From assembly GCF_052117125.1 (NCBI RefSeq), contig NZ_JBQKJT010000012.1, positions 1 to 64,000 of the forward strand: a DNA stretch of 64,000 nucleotides, read 5' to 3'. Positions 46,040 to 54,206 of this stretch are shown here, piece after piece (position 1 is the first letter of the stretch; the number at the start of each line of letters is the position of its first letter). The notes under the pieces are model-generated. The model was given only the letters and a program-made list of their open reading frames with translations, had not been told where the DNA came from and made no database searches. A program made the translations under genes and the position numbers. The DNA comes from Avoscillospira_A sp052117125 (GTDB lineage Bacteria; Bacillota; Clostridia; Oscillospirales; Oscillospiraceae).

Positions 46040-47768
46040 GGCCGTCGCCTCCTTTCACCTGGGAATGGTAGATCTCCTGGTAGATGGGGTCCGTGGCCAG
46101 GAGGGTGTCGTGGTTGCCGACGGCGTGAACCTTGCCGTCGTCCAGAATCACAATGACGTCGGCGTTCTGCACCGACGTGATGCGCTGGGCAATGATGAGC
46201 TTCGTCACATCCCGGCGCTGGGCCAGGGCCGTGCGGATTTTGGCCTCGGTAGCCATGTCCACGGCGGAGGTGGAATCGTCAAAAATCAGGATTTTCGGCG
46301 ATTTCAGCAAGGCGCGGGCGATGCACAGCCGCTGTTTCTGGCCGCCGGACACGTTGACACCGCCCTGGCCCAAATCGCTGTCCAGCCCCTTGGGCATCCG
46401 CTTTAGAAATTCATCGGCACAGGCCGTGCGACAGGCGTCCCACAATTCCTCGTCGGTGGCATCGGCATTGCCCCACTGGAGATTTTCCCGGACGGTGCCG
46501 GAAAACAGAACGTTTTTCTGCAATACGATACCCACGGCCTCCCGCAGGGCGTGGAGATCGTAGTCCCGCACGTCCCGGCCGCCTACCCGCAGCGTGCCGC
46601 CGGTGACGTCGTAGAGCCGGGGAATCAGCTGCACCAGCGTCGTCTTGGCCGAGCCGGTGCCGCCCAGAATGCCCACGGTCTGGCCTGAACGGATGTGGAG
46701 GTCCACATGGCTCAGGGCGTCGGTCTTGGCGTCGGCAGAGTAGCGGAAGGAGACGTCGTCAAAGTCGATGGAGCCGTCGGCCACCTCGGTGACGGCGTTG
46801 GCGGGATTGTCGATGGCCGGGACCTCGTCCAAAACCTCCAGAATCCGGTGGCAGCTGGCCAGGGACCGGGTCAGCAGCAAAAAGACGTTGGACACCAGCA
46901 TCAGGGAGTTCATCACCTGCATGACGTAGCTGAGAAAGCCCGTCAGCTGGCCCACTTCCAGGGTACCGGCAAGAATCATTCGGCCGCCGAACCACAGCAG
47001 CAGCACCGTGGCCCCGTACATGGTCAGCTGAAAGGCCGGTGTGTTGAGGACAGCGGTTTTGAAGGTGTAGCGGCTGGCTTCCATCAGCCCGCTGTTGACC
47101 GTCTCAAAGCGGTCCTTGGCGTAGTCCTCCCGGACAAAGGCCTTGATGGCCCGCATGGCCGTCAAATGCTCCTGGACCACGTTGTTCATCCGGTCCACGG
47201 CCTTTTGCAGCACCCGGTAGGAGGGGGCCACCTTCCGGACGATGGCCCAGAGGATGACGGCCAGCACCGGCACGCACAGGAAGAAGATCACCGCCAGGGG
47301 CGGGCTCATGTAAAAGGACAGGGCCAGGCCCATCAGCAGCATGACGGGGCTGCGGAACACGGCGCGAAAGCCCGTATTAAAGGCGTTTTGCAGCACCGTC
47401 ACGTCGGTGGTCATGCGGGTGACGAGAGACGATGTCTCAAAGTGGTCCAGATTGGAAAAGGCCAGCTTCTGGACCGCCTCATACTGGGCCCGGCGCAGGT
47501 CGGCGCCGAAGCCGTAGGAGGCCCGGGCCGCGTACCGGGCCTGCAAAAAGCCGGTGACCAGGGAGATCAGGGCGAAAAGACCCATGAGCACGCCCTGGTG
47601 AAGCATCAGGGGAATGTCCTCATTGGCTACGCCCTCGTCGATGAGCGTGGCCATCAGCACGGGGATAAACAGTTCAAAGGCTGTCTCCACCAGCACCAGC
47701 AGAGCGGCCAGAATCAGATACCGTCTCTGGGGACGGAAATAGTGGGCTAGGCGGCGCAGGTCCTTCAA
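46020..47768 (-). CDS. Heterodimeric ABC exporter, subunit with degenerate catalytic site
   Basis: This 582-residue protein has six helices followed by an ATPase domain with Walker A GGTGSAKTT (about residue 370), signature VSGGQKQRLCI and Walker B ILIFDDSTSAVD, where the catalytic Glu is Asp. The H-loop also reads IIAQRITS (Gln for His). Both changes fit the degenerate half of an asymmetric exporter. It overlaps the next subunit by 20 nt and the MarR gene by 4 nt. Confidence 0.93.
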   Translation of the reverse strand: MKDLRRLAHYFRPQRRYLILAALLVLVETAFELFIPVLMATLIDEGVANEDIPLMLHQGVLMGLFALISLVTGFLQARYAARASYGFGADLRRAQYEAVQKLAFSNLDHFETSSLVTRMTTDVTVLQNAFNTGFRAVFRSPVMLLMGLALSFYMSPPLAVIFFLCVPVLAVILWAIVRKVAPSYRVLQKAVDRMNNVVQEHLTAMRAIKAFVREDYAKDRFETVNSGLMEASRYTFKTAVLNTPAFQLTMYGATVLLLWFGGRMILAGTLEVGQLTGFLSYVMQVMNSLMLVSNVFLLLTRSLASCHRILEVLDEVPAIDNPANAVTEVADGSIDFDDVSFRYSADAKTDALSHVDLHIRSGQTVGILGGTGSAKTTLVQLIPRLYDVTGGTLRVGGRDVRDYDLHALREAVGIVLQKNVLFSGTVRENLQWGNADATDEELWDACRTACADEFLKRMPKGLDSDLGQGGVNVSGGQKQRLCIARALLKSPKILIFDDSTSAVDMATEAKIRTALAQRRDVTKLIIAQRITSVQNADVIVILDDGKVHAVGNHDTLLATDPIYQEIYHSQVKGGDGHGQTHQ

Positions 47769-48205
47769 GGCGTCTCCTCCTCTCCCTCAGCGCCCCGGAG
47801 ATTCCGGTAGGCGCGGTTCAGAAACCGGCTGAACTGCTCCTGTTCCGCTTCGGTGAAGCCCCGGAGCATCTGGGCTTCCAGCTCCTGGCAGCGGACCTCC
47901 CAGGCGCTCTGGGCCGCCCGTCCGGCGTCGGTCAGCTCGATCAGCCCTGAGCGGCGGTCGTGCTTGGCGGCGCTGCGGACGATCAGCCCGTTGCGCTCCA
48001 AAGCGTCCAGCATCCGGCACACGGCCGAGGGGTCGATTTCAAAATACTCTGCCAGGGTTTTCTGGGTACAGGGGCCGTTGCGGACCAGATACGTCAGCAG
48101 TTTGGGCTGTCCGGCTCCCAGGCCGATTTCGGCCAGGTGCCGCCCCAGATAGCTGCGCTGGGCGTGAAAGGCCCGGTATAACAGCATGTGAAAGGACCGT
48201 TCCAT
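47765..48205 (-). CDS. MarR-family transcriptional regulator
   Basis: This 146-residue winged-helix protein has a DNA-binding region at TQKTLAEYFEIDPSAVCRMLDALERNGLI, abbreviated around residues 43-72, followed by the wing RSAAKHDRRSGLIELTDAGR. Such proteins repress adjacent efflux genes and release DNA when a ligand binds. The ATG at 48205 has AAGGAGG upstream. Two palindromic boxes lie in its leader, so autoregulation of marR and both exporter genes is likely. Confidence 0.92.
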   Translation of the reverse strand: MERSFHMLLYRAFHAQRSYLGRHLAEIGLGAGQPKLLTYLVRNGPCTQKTLAEYFEIDPSAVCRMLDALERNGLIVRSAAKHDRRSGLIELTDAGRAAQSAWEVRCQELEAQMLRGFTEAEQEQFSRFLNRAYRNLRGAEGEEETP

Positions 48206-48219
48206 GGGTTCCTCCTTCT

Positions 48220-48246
48220 TTGATACGTCAATAATTGATATGTCAA
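48220..48246 (-). promoter_or_regulatory. Tandem MarR operator boxes
   Basis: There are two 12-bp near-palindromes, TTGATACGTCAA (48220-48231) and TTGATATGTCAA (48235-48246), 15 bp apart start to start. They lie directly downstream of the marR -10 box, so bound regulator would block transcription. The offset of about one and a half helical turns would place the two dimers on opposite faces of the DNA. Confidence 0.7.
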
Positions 48247-48250
48247 TTAG

Positions 48251-48278
48251 ATTATATAGATGGAACAAAAAAAGTCAA
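48251..48278 (-). promoter_or_regulatory. Promoter of the marR-ABC exporter operon
   Basis: On the minus strand, TTGACT (48273-48278) and TATAAT (48251-48256) have a 16-bp spacer, just upstream of the two operator boxes. Confidence 0.75.
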
Positions 48279-48296
48279 GGGGGTTGCATTTTATTG

Positions 48297-48302
48297 TATA
48301 AT
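48297..48302 (+). promoter_or_regulatory. Probable -10 box of mnmA
   Basis: TATAAT on the plus strand lies 42 bp before the mnmA ATG. The -35 region is weak and overlaps the divergent marR -35 box, so the two promoters may compete. Confidence 0.4.
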
Positions 48303-48344
48303 TGGATATGCTGTTGGGAGAAACCCAAGGGAAAGGAACAACCA

Positions 48345-49370
48345 ATGCGAAAGATTTTAACAGCCATGTCCGGCGGCGTGGACAGCGCCGTGACGGCGGG
48401 CCTGCTCCGGCAGATGGGATACGAGCCCGGCGGGGCCACCATGCTCCTGCGCCCCGGCGGAGAGAGCGAGGCCGCCGACGCCGCAGCCGCCGCCCGGCGG
48501 CTGAACCTGGAATTTCACTGTTTTCAGTGGCAGCCGGAGTTTGAACGGATGGTCATTGCGCCCTTTGCGCAGGTCTATCAGCAGGGCGGCACGCCCAACC
48601 CCTGCATTTTCTGCAACAAGGCGCTGAAATTCGGAAAATTTCTCGATGCGGCGCTGGAACTGGGCTATGACGGCATGGCAACGGGCCACTATGCCCGCAT
48701 CGAGCAGGACCCGGAGACGGGCCGCTATCTGCTGAAAACGGCCAGGGACAATGCCAAGGACCAGACGTATATGCTGGCGGGTTTGAGCCAGTACCAGTTG
48801 GGCCATACGGTCCTGCCTCTGGGCAGCTATACCAAGGCGGAAGTCCGGCAGCAGGCCGAAGCCATGGGCCTGCTGGAGCAGCAGGTGAAAAAGGACTCCC
48901 AGGACATCTGTTTTGTCCCCGACGGGGACTATATGGGCTTTCTGTGCCGGTGGGGCCTGGAGCCCCAGCCGGGCAATTTTATCGACCCCGACGGCACGGT
49001 GCTGGGACCCCACCGGGGCTATGAGGGCTATACCATCGGCCAGCGGCGGGGATTGGAGATTGCCGCCGGGCGGCGTGTGTATGTCCTGTCCAAGCCGCGG
49101 CCCGATGTGGTGGTGGGAGACAGCGACGCCCTGTTCACCACCGATGTGACGGTGACGGGGACCAACTGGATTCCCTGGGAGCAGCCGCCGGAGCAGTTCC
49201 GTGCGTCGGTCAAGCTGCGCTATACGGCCAAACCGGCAGCCTGCACCGTCACGGTGACGGACAGCGGCGCGCAGCTGGTGTTCGACGAGCCCCAGCGGGC
49301 CGTGACGCCGGGTCAGGCGGCGGTGTTTTATGATGGAGAGCTGGTACTGGGAAGCGGTACCATAGTATGA
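48345..49370 (+). CDS. mnmA: tRNA-specific 2-thiouridylase MnmA
   Basis: This enzyme of about 341 residues makes 2-thiouridine at the wobble position of Lys, Glu and Gln tRNAs. The PP-loop AMSGGVDSAV is at residues 7-16. The catalytic cysteines are in NPCIFCNKALKFG (about residue 88) and SQDICFVPDGDYMGFL (about 188), and the C-terminal part has GYTIGQRRGLEIA. The ATG at 48345 follows AAAGGA. The 200-nt region upstream is shared with the divergent marR promoter. Confidence 0.93.
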   Translation: MRKILTAMSGGVDSAVTAGLLRQMGYEPGGATMLLRPGGESEAADAAAAARRLNLEFHCFQWQPEFERMVIAPFAQVYQQGGTPNPCIFCNKALKFGKFLDAALELGYDGMATGHYARIEQDPETGRYLLKTARDNAKDQTYMLAGLSQYQLGHTVLPLGSYTKAEVRQQAEAMGLLEQQVKKDSQDICFVPDGDYMGFLCRWGLEPQPGNFIDPDGTVLGPHRGYEGYTIGQRRGLEIAAGRRVYVLSKPRPDVVVGDSDALFTTDVTVTGTNWIPWEQPPEQFRASVKLRYTAKPAACTVTVTDSGAQLVFDEPQRAVTPGQAAVFYDGELVLGSGTIV

Positions 49371-49387
49371 GAAAGGAAGGATCAACC

Positions 49388-50134
49388 ATGTCTGAAATCA
49401 AAGCGGTGGTTCTGGCCGCCGGCAAGGGTACCCGGATGCAGTCCGAATCCTGCCATATGCCCAAGGTGCTGCGGGAGGCCTGCGGCAAGCCGCTGCTGTA
49501 CCATGTCCTGACCCAGCTGGACTTTATCGCCCCGGAGAACACGGTGCTGGTGGTGGGATATCTCCATGAGCTGGTGGAGCAGGCGTTCCCCGGCTATCCC
49601 ACGGCGCTGCAGGAGCCGCAGATGGGCACCGGCCACGCCGTCCAGTGCGCCAAAGAGCACCTGAAAGACTTTGACGGCACGGTGCTGGTGTGCTATGGCG
49701 ACATGCCCCTGGTGCGCAAGGAGGTCTATGAATCCCTGCTGCGGGAGCACGCCGCCTCCGGCGCACAGTGTACCCTGCTGTCGGGCACCTGTGAGGACTA
49801 TCTGCCCTATGGCCGCGTGCTCATGGATGGGGACAACAATTTCATCGGCGTGGTAGAGGACCGGGACTGCACTGAGGAGCAGAAGAAAATCCGCGATCTG
49901 AACGTGGGCATCTACGCGTTTGACTGCAAGGCGCTGCTGGAAGCGCTGGACAAGCTCCAGAACAACAACGCCCAGAAGGAATATTATCTCACCGACGCTC
50001 CGGCGCTGATTCAGGCCGCCGGCGGCAAGGTCAAGGTCTGCAAGGCCGTGCTCAATGAGCAGATCATCGGTGTCAACACTCCGGAGCAGCTGGCCCAGAC
50101 GGAGCACTTCCTCCGGCAGCAGGGCAGAGCGTAA
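49388..50134 (+). CDS. Nucleotidyltransferase, GlmU N-terminal-like (UDP-GlcNAc pyrophosphorylase domain only)
   Basis: This 248-residue protein has the signature VVLAAGKGTRMQSESCHMPKV, abbreviated around residues 6-25, GTGHAVQCA, VCYGDMPLVRKEVYESLL and a late NVGIYAFDCKALLEAL. It matches the uridylyltransferase domain of GlmU but lacks the left-handed beta-helix acetyltransferase domain, so it would only make the UDP-sugar. The ATG at 49388 has GGAAGG upstream. It follows mnmA by 17 nt. Confidence 0.87.
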   Translation: MSEIKAVVLAAGKGTRMQSESCHMPKVLREACGKPLLYHVLTQLDFIAPENTVLVVGYLHELVEQAFPGYPTALQEPQMGTGHAVQCAKEHLKDFDGTVLVCYGDMPLVRKEVYESLLREHAASGAQCTLLSGTCEDYLPYGRVLMDGDNNFIGVVEDRDCTEEQKKIRDLNVGIYAFDCKALLEALDKLQNNNAQKEYYLTDAPALIQAAGGKVKVCKAVLNEQIIGVNTPEQLAQTEHFLRQQGRA

Positions 50135-50360
50135 CGGAGAGAGGGAATGAAGGCCATCAAACGTTGCACCCGTTGTGCGGTATAGTGATACCGGGTACTG
50201 AAAACGTTCCCAATCGCTTCGATATACGATTTTGGGATACCGATTCAGGCAGCGCCCAAAGAAGTGACTGCTTTTTTCGAGAGAACCCTTAAATACTACG
50301 TTCAATCGGTCGATATACAGAGTTCCGTATTGCCGCATACAGGAAAAGGGAGTGTAATCC

Positions 50361-50792
50361 ATGTATAATTACCGCCGGAATTTAGTGATTTTTAGTGTTG
50401 TTTTGCTGCTGGGACTGGGCCGCTCGGTTTTCTTTTTCCAGGGGCTCAGCACATGGCCGCAGATGTTCCAAAGCGGCGTGCTTCCTACAGGGACGCTGGT
50501 CCTGCTGCTGCTGTGCGACGCGCTGACCAGTGTGGGTGCAGTCGTTTCCGGTATTGTGGGAATCTGCCTGAGAAAAAAGGATAAGGGACTCATTCCTTGG
50601 AGCATCCTGGCCTTTTTGGTGTGCATCGCATTCTTTGCCAATGCAATGCTGTTGATCGCTAACAGCAGCGGAGAGTATAGTAATTACACCAGCCGCAGAG
50701 GCATTGCCTATCTGGCGGCGCTCCCCGCACTGCAGGGACTTTGCTACATCGGCGTTGAGAAAAACTGGGCTGCAAAGTTCCAGAGAAACTGA
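50361..50792 (+). CDS. Small four-helix membrane protein, unknown
   Basis: This 143-residue protein has four hydrophobic segments (about 8-26, 42-69, 79-101, 113-130), basic loops and no signal peptide or recognised family. A GGGAG lies upstream of the ATG at 50361. The gene and the 226 nt before it are more AT-rich than the surrounding DNA, and the upstream gap contains no recognisable gene or RNA. This may mark a recent arrival. Confidence 0.65.
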   Translation: MYNYRRNLVIFSVVLLLGLGRSVFFFQGLSTWPQMFQSGVLPTGTLVLLLLCDALTSVGAVVSGIVGICLRKKDKGLIPWSILAFLVCIAFFANAMLLIANSSGEYSNYTSRRGIAYLAALPALQGLCYIGVEKNWAAKFQRN

Positions 50793-50844
50793 CAAAAAAC
50801 AATATGCGGTACCGGCTCGCAACAATCCATTCAGCGTATTCCTG

Positions 50845-50870
50845 AACAGGCCCTCCGGGGCCTGTTTTTT
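50845..50870 (+). terminator. Terminator after the small membrane protein gene
   Basis: AACAGGCCC and GGGCCTGTT (50845-50853 with 50858-50866) form a 9-bp stem with loop TCCG and a T-run to 50870. Confidence 0.85.
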
Positions 50871-50941
50871 GTTGTGCAAAAAATCAGGAATGCGCCTTCC
50901 AGTTTGCCCAGTTTCGAGGTGTGCGGAAAGCGCATAACGGT

Positions 50942-51562
50942 TTATGCGGTTTCCCGGCGGGAGACGCGGAACGTCTGGATTTTGTCGATTAAAAACGAGG
51001 ACAGGGTCACGGTGATGAGAGAATAGGCGATGCGCTGCCAGGGGATATAGCTGAGGGACAGCAGCAGCACCGTCAGGTCCGTAGCCAGATAGGCAATGGC
51101 AATGCGGCAGCCGCTGACCTTGGCAATGATCAGGGCCAGGGCGTCATCGCCGCCGGAAGCGCCGCCCTCCCGGACCACCAGCCCCACGCCCACGCCCACG
51201 AAGAGCCCGCCCAGCAGACAGGCCGCCAGGGGATAGGGGGACAGGTCCGGCAGCACATAGCCAAACCATTCATAGATGTTGTAACAGGCCGAAAATCCCA
51301 CACTGGCTACCAGGGCGTTTTTCAGAAAGGCTTTGCCCAGGAGCCGGAAGCCGAAAATGTAGCAGGTGATATCCAGAATCAGGCCGGAAATACCCGGTGT
51401 GATGTGGAACCAGTGCTGAATCAGCAGCGTCATACCCAGGACGCCGCCCTCGGTGATGGCGGTCCGGCTGTGGACGTTGTACAGGCCAAAGGCCAGAATG
51501 GCTACGCCCAGCAGCAGCGTCCCGTAGTGGCGCAATGCGTTGCGGCGTGCGTTCGTCGTCAT
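50942..51562 (-). CDS. YitT-family membrane protein, short form
   Basis: This protein of about 206 residues has five hydrophobic helices and the YitT core: AITEGGVLGMTLLI, ITPGISGLILDITCYIFGF and VREGGASGGDDALALII. The usual C-terminal DUF2179 domain is missing; the protein ends soon after the last helix (SFLIDKIQTF). The ATG at 51562 has AGGAGG upstream; the TTG at 51622 overlaps the -35 box and is not the start. The function is unknown. Confidence 0.85.
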   Translation of the reverse strand: MTTNARRNALRHYGTLLLGVAILAFGLYNVHSRTAITEGGVLGMTLLIQHWFHITPGISGLILDITCYIFGFRLLGKAFLKNALVASVGFSACYNIYEWFGYVLPDLSPYPLAACLLGGLFVGVGVGLVVREGGASGGDDALALIIAKVSGCRIAIAYLATDLTVLLLSLSYIPWQRIAYSLITVTLSSFLIDKIQTFRVSRRETA

Positions 51563-51591
51563 GATAAAACCTCCTTCTATCCGACAGCTAC

Positions 51592-51622
51592 AGTATAAAC
51601 CATACAGTAACTGTACAGTCAA
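51592..51622 (-). promoter_or_regulatory. MerR-type promoter of the yitT-like gene
   Basis: On the minus strand, TTGACT (51617-51622) and TATACT (51592-51597) are separated by 19 bp, too long for normal use. The spacer carries the palindrome TACAGTTACTGTA (51603-51615) inside a longer imperfect dyad. This is the layout of MerR-family activated promoters. No merR gene is in the window. Confidence 0.65.
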
Positions 51623-51632
51623 GGGGCATTAC

Positions 51633-51664
51633 AAAAAAAGGGACACCGTGCCATACGGTGTCCC
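51633..51664 (-). terminator. Terminator of the csoR-copA operon
   Basis: GGGACACCGT and ACGGTGTCCC (51640-51649 with 51655-51664) form a 10-bp stem with a 5-nt loop. On the minus strand it is followed by seven T residues. Confidence 0.9.
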
Positions 51665-51686
51665 TTCGGCGTGTTTGGCGGGGCGG

Positions 51687-51887
51687 TCACGCCACTTCGT
51701 AACCGGCCTCGGTGATGGCGGCCCGGATGGCGCCCTCCAGGGCGGCATCGGAGACGGTGCAGGTGACGGTTTTGGCCTCCAGGTCCACCTTGGCGGCGGA
51801 AGCGCCGGCATCGGTGGCGGCCTTTTCCACCCGGGCGGCACAGTGTCCGCACATCATACCGTTGACAGTGATGGTCAGTTCTTGCAT
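51687..51887 (-). CDS. copZ: CopZ-like copper chaperone domain (possible internal start within copA)
   Basis: This is a 66-residue heavy-metal-associated domain with GMMCGHCAARVEKA and the usual ferredoxin-like fold length. It is in frame with the end of copA, but the internal ATG at 51887 has AGGAGG (51897-51902) 9 nt upstream. It could therefore be made as a free CopZ as well as the C-terminal domain of CopA. The domain boundary is clear; separate translation is inferred from the ribosome binding site. Confidence 0.7.
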   Translation of the reverse strand: MQELTITVNGMMCGHCAARVEKAATDAGASAAKVDLEAKTVTCTVSDAALEGAIRAAITEAGYEVA

Positions 51888-54197
51888 GGTTTCGTTCCTC
51901 CTGACAGATTCTTGTGGGATGGGTTGTGGAATAGTCCGCAGGCTGGGCCGGAAGGACCGCAGCCGCAGGGCATTGGTGACGACGCAGACCGAGCTGAGGC
52001 TCATGGCCGCGGCGGCAAACATGGGGGACAGCTGCAAATGGAACAGCGGATACAGCGCGCCCGCCGCCACCGGAATGCAGATGACATTATAAAAGAACGC
52101 CCAGAACAGATTTTCCTTGATGTTGCGGATGGTGGCACGGGACAATTCCACGGCCGTCACCGCGTCGGTGAGACTGCTCTTCATCAAGACGATGTCGGCG
52201 GACTCCATGGCGATGTCCGCACCCGCGCCGATGGCTAAACCCACGTCGGCACGAGCCAGGGCCGGGGCGTCATTGATGCCGTCGCCCACCATGGCTACCT
52301 TATGGCCCTCCTGCTGGAGCCGGGCCACATGGCGCTCCTTGTCCGTGGGCAGGACCTCGGCAATGACATTGTCGAGACCCAGCTGGCGGCCGATGGCCTT
52401 GGCGGTCCGCTCGTTGTCGCCGGTCAGCAGCACCACCGAAAGGCCCAGCTTGGAGAATCCCTCGATGGCGGCGGCGCTGGTGTCCTTCACCGTGTCGGCC
52501 ACGGCGATCATGCCCACCAATTCCCCATTCCGGACGAAGTACAGGGGCGTTTTGCCCGCTTCGGCCAGGGCGTCGGATTGGGCGGCCACGGCGGAATCAT
52601 CCAGGGACAGCTCTTTGAGAAAGGCCCGGTTGCCGGCGGCCCAGGGGGTTCCGTCCAGGGTGGCCCGGACGCCCTTGCCATGGACGGCGGCAAAGTCCGC
52701 CACAGGGGAGCGGGACAGGCCCCGGCGTTCCGCTTCGGCCACAATGGCCGCGCCCAAGGGGTGCTCCGACGGATATTCCACGCTGGCGGCAGCCTGTAAC
52801 AGAGCCGTCTCGCTGAGATCAGACAGGGGAAGCACATCGGTGACCTTGGGTTTGCCCTCGGTGACGGTGCCGGTCTTGTCGAGGACGATGGTATCCACGT
52901 CCCGCAGCGTTTCCAGCGCTTCGGCGGATTTGATGAGGATGCCGTGCTCCGCGCCCTTGCCGGTGCCGACCATAATGGCGACGGGGGTGGCAAGACCCAG
53001 GGCGCAGGGGCAGGAGATGACCAGTACCGCCACGGCGGAGGTCAGGGCCTGCCCGATGCTGTGGCCGGTGACCAGCCAGACAATGGCCGTCAAAAGGGAA
53101 ATGGACATGACCACCGGTACAAAGATACCGGAAACCTTGTCGGCCAGCCGGGCAATGGGGGCCTTGGACCCGGCGGCGTCCTCCACCAGCCGGACCATCT
53201 GGGAAAGGGTGGTGTCCTGGCCCACCCGGGTGGCCCGGACCGTCAGAACGCCGGAGCCGTTGACCGACGCGGAGATCACCGTGTCGCCGGGGCCTTTGTC
53301 AACCGGGATGGATTCGCCGGTGAGGGCCGACTGATCGACCGCCGACTGGCCCTCCACCACCACGCCGTCCACGGGCATGGCCTTGCCTGGCCGCACCAGC
53401 AGCAAATCGCCCAGCTGCACCTGCTCCACGGGAATCTCCACCTCGCCGCCGTCCCGCAGGACCGTGGCCGTCTTGGGGGACAAATCCAGCAGTCGGGCAA
53501 TGGCCTGGCCCGTGCGGCCCTTGGAGCGGGTCTCCAGGAATTTGCCCACGGTGATGAGGGTGACGATCATGGCCGCCGATTCAAAGTACAGCTCCATGGT
53601 GTACTTTTCCACCAGGTCCATACGGTCGTGGCCCAGTCCGTAGCCGATGGCGTACAGGGCGGCGATACCGTAAACCACCGCCGCCGACGCGCCCACGGCA
53701 ATCAGAGAATCCATGTTGGGCGAACGGTTCCACAGGGCCTTGAAGCCCACCCGGAAGTATTTTTGATTGATAATCAGCGGCGGCAGCGTCAGCAAAAAGG
53801 CTGTCAGGGCGAAGATCAACGCGTTTTCTGTCCCGTGGAAGATATGGGGCAGGGGCCAGCCCATCATGTGACCCATGGACAGATAGAACAGCGGTACCAT
53901 AAAGACAACCGACCAGATCAGGCGTTGTTTCATGGACTTTAATTCCGCTTCGTTGTTGGGCTGGGCGGGGGCCATGGGGGCGGCGGCGTTGGTCTGGGGC
54001 AGGGAAGCGCCGTATCCGGCTTTGACCACGGCATCAATGATGGGTTGGCTGTCGCCGTCGTGTTCCACCACCATGGACCCGCCCAGGAGATTGACGTTGA
54101 CCGAGCAGACGCCGGGCACCTGTTTGACGGCCTTTTCCACGTGGGCCGAACAGGCGGCGCAGGTCATGCCGGTGACGGTAAATTTTTCTTTCTGCAT
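51687..54197 (-). CDS. copA: Copper-exporting P1B-type ATPase CopA with a C-terminal CopZ domain
   Basis: This 836-residue frame has an N-terminal HMA domain (GMTCAACSAHV, about 10-20), eight membrane helices, the CPC ion site in VISCPCALGLATPVAI, the phosphorylated Asp in DKTGTVTEG, the SEHPLG motif and GDGINDAPALARADVG. The last 66 residues form a second HMA domain after a short Arg/Pro/Gln-rich linker. An HMA domain at both ends is unusual. CopA moves Cu(I) out of the cytoplasm. It starts 9 nt after csoR and is probably repressed by it. Confidence 0.93.
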   Translation of the reverse strand: MQKEKFTVTGMTCAACSAHVEKAVKQVPGVCSVNVNLLGGSMVVEHDGDSQPIIDAVVKAGYGASLPQTNAAAPMAPAQPNNEAELKSMKQRLIWSVVFMVPLFYLSMGHMMGWPLPHIFHGTENALIFALTAFLLTLPPLIINQKYFRVGFKALWNRSPNMDSLIAVGASAAVVYGIAALYAIGYGLGHDRMDLVEKYTMELYFESAAMIVTLITVGKFLETRSKGRTGQAIARLLDLSPKTATVLRDGGEVEIPVEQVQLGDLLLVRPGKAMPVDGVVVEGQSAVDQSALTGESIPVDKGPGDTVISASVNGSGVLTVRATRVGQDTTLSQMVRLVEDAAGSKAPIARLADKVSGIFVPVVMSISLLTAIVWLVTGHSIGQALTSAVAVLVISCPCALGLATPVAIMVGTGKGAEHGILIKSAEALETLRDVDTIVLDKTGTVTEGKPKVTDVLPLSDLSETALLQAAASVEYPSEHPLGAAIVAEAERRGLSRSPVADFAAVHGKGVRATLDGTPWAAGNRAFLKELSLDDSAVAAQSDALAEAGKTPLYFVRNGELVGMIAVADTVKDTSAAAIEGFSKLGLSVVLLTGDNERTAKAIGRQLGLDNVIAEVLPTDKERHVARLQQEGHKVAMVGDGINDAPALARADVGLAIGAGADIAMESADIVLMKSSLTDAVTAVELSRATIRNIKENLFWAFFYNVICIPVAAGALYPLFHLQLSPMFAAAAMSLSSVCVVTNALRLRSFRPSLRTIPQPIPQESVRRNETMQELTITVNGMMCGHCAARVEKAATDAGASAAKVDLEAKTVTCTVSDAALEGAIRAAITEAGYEVA

Positions 54198-54206
54198 GGT
54201 CTCACC

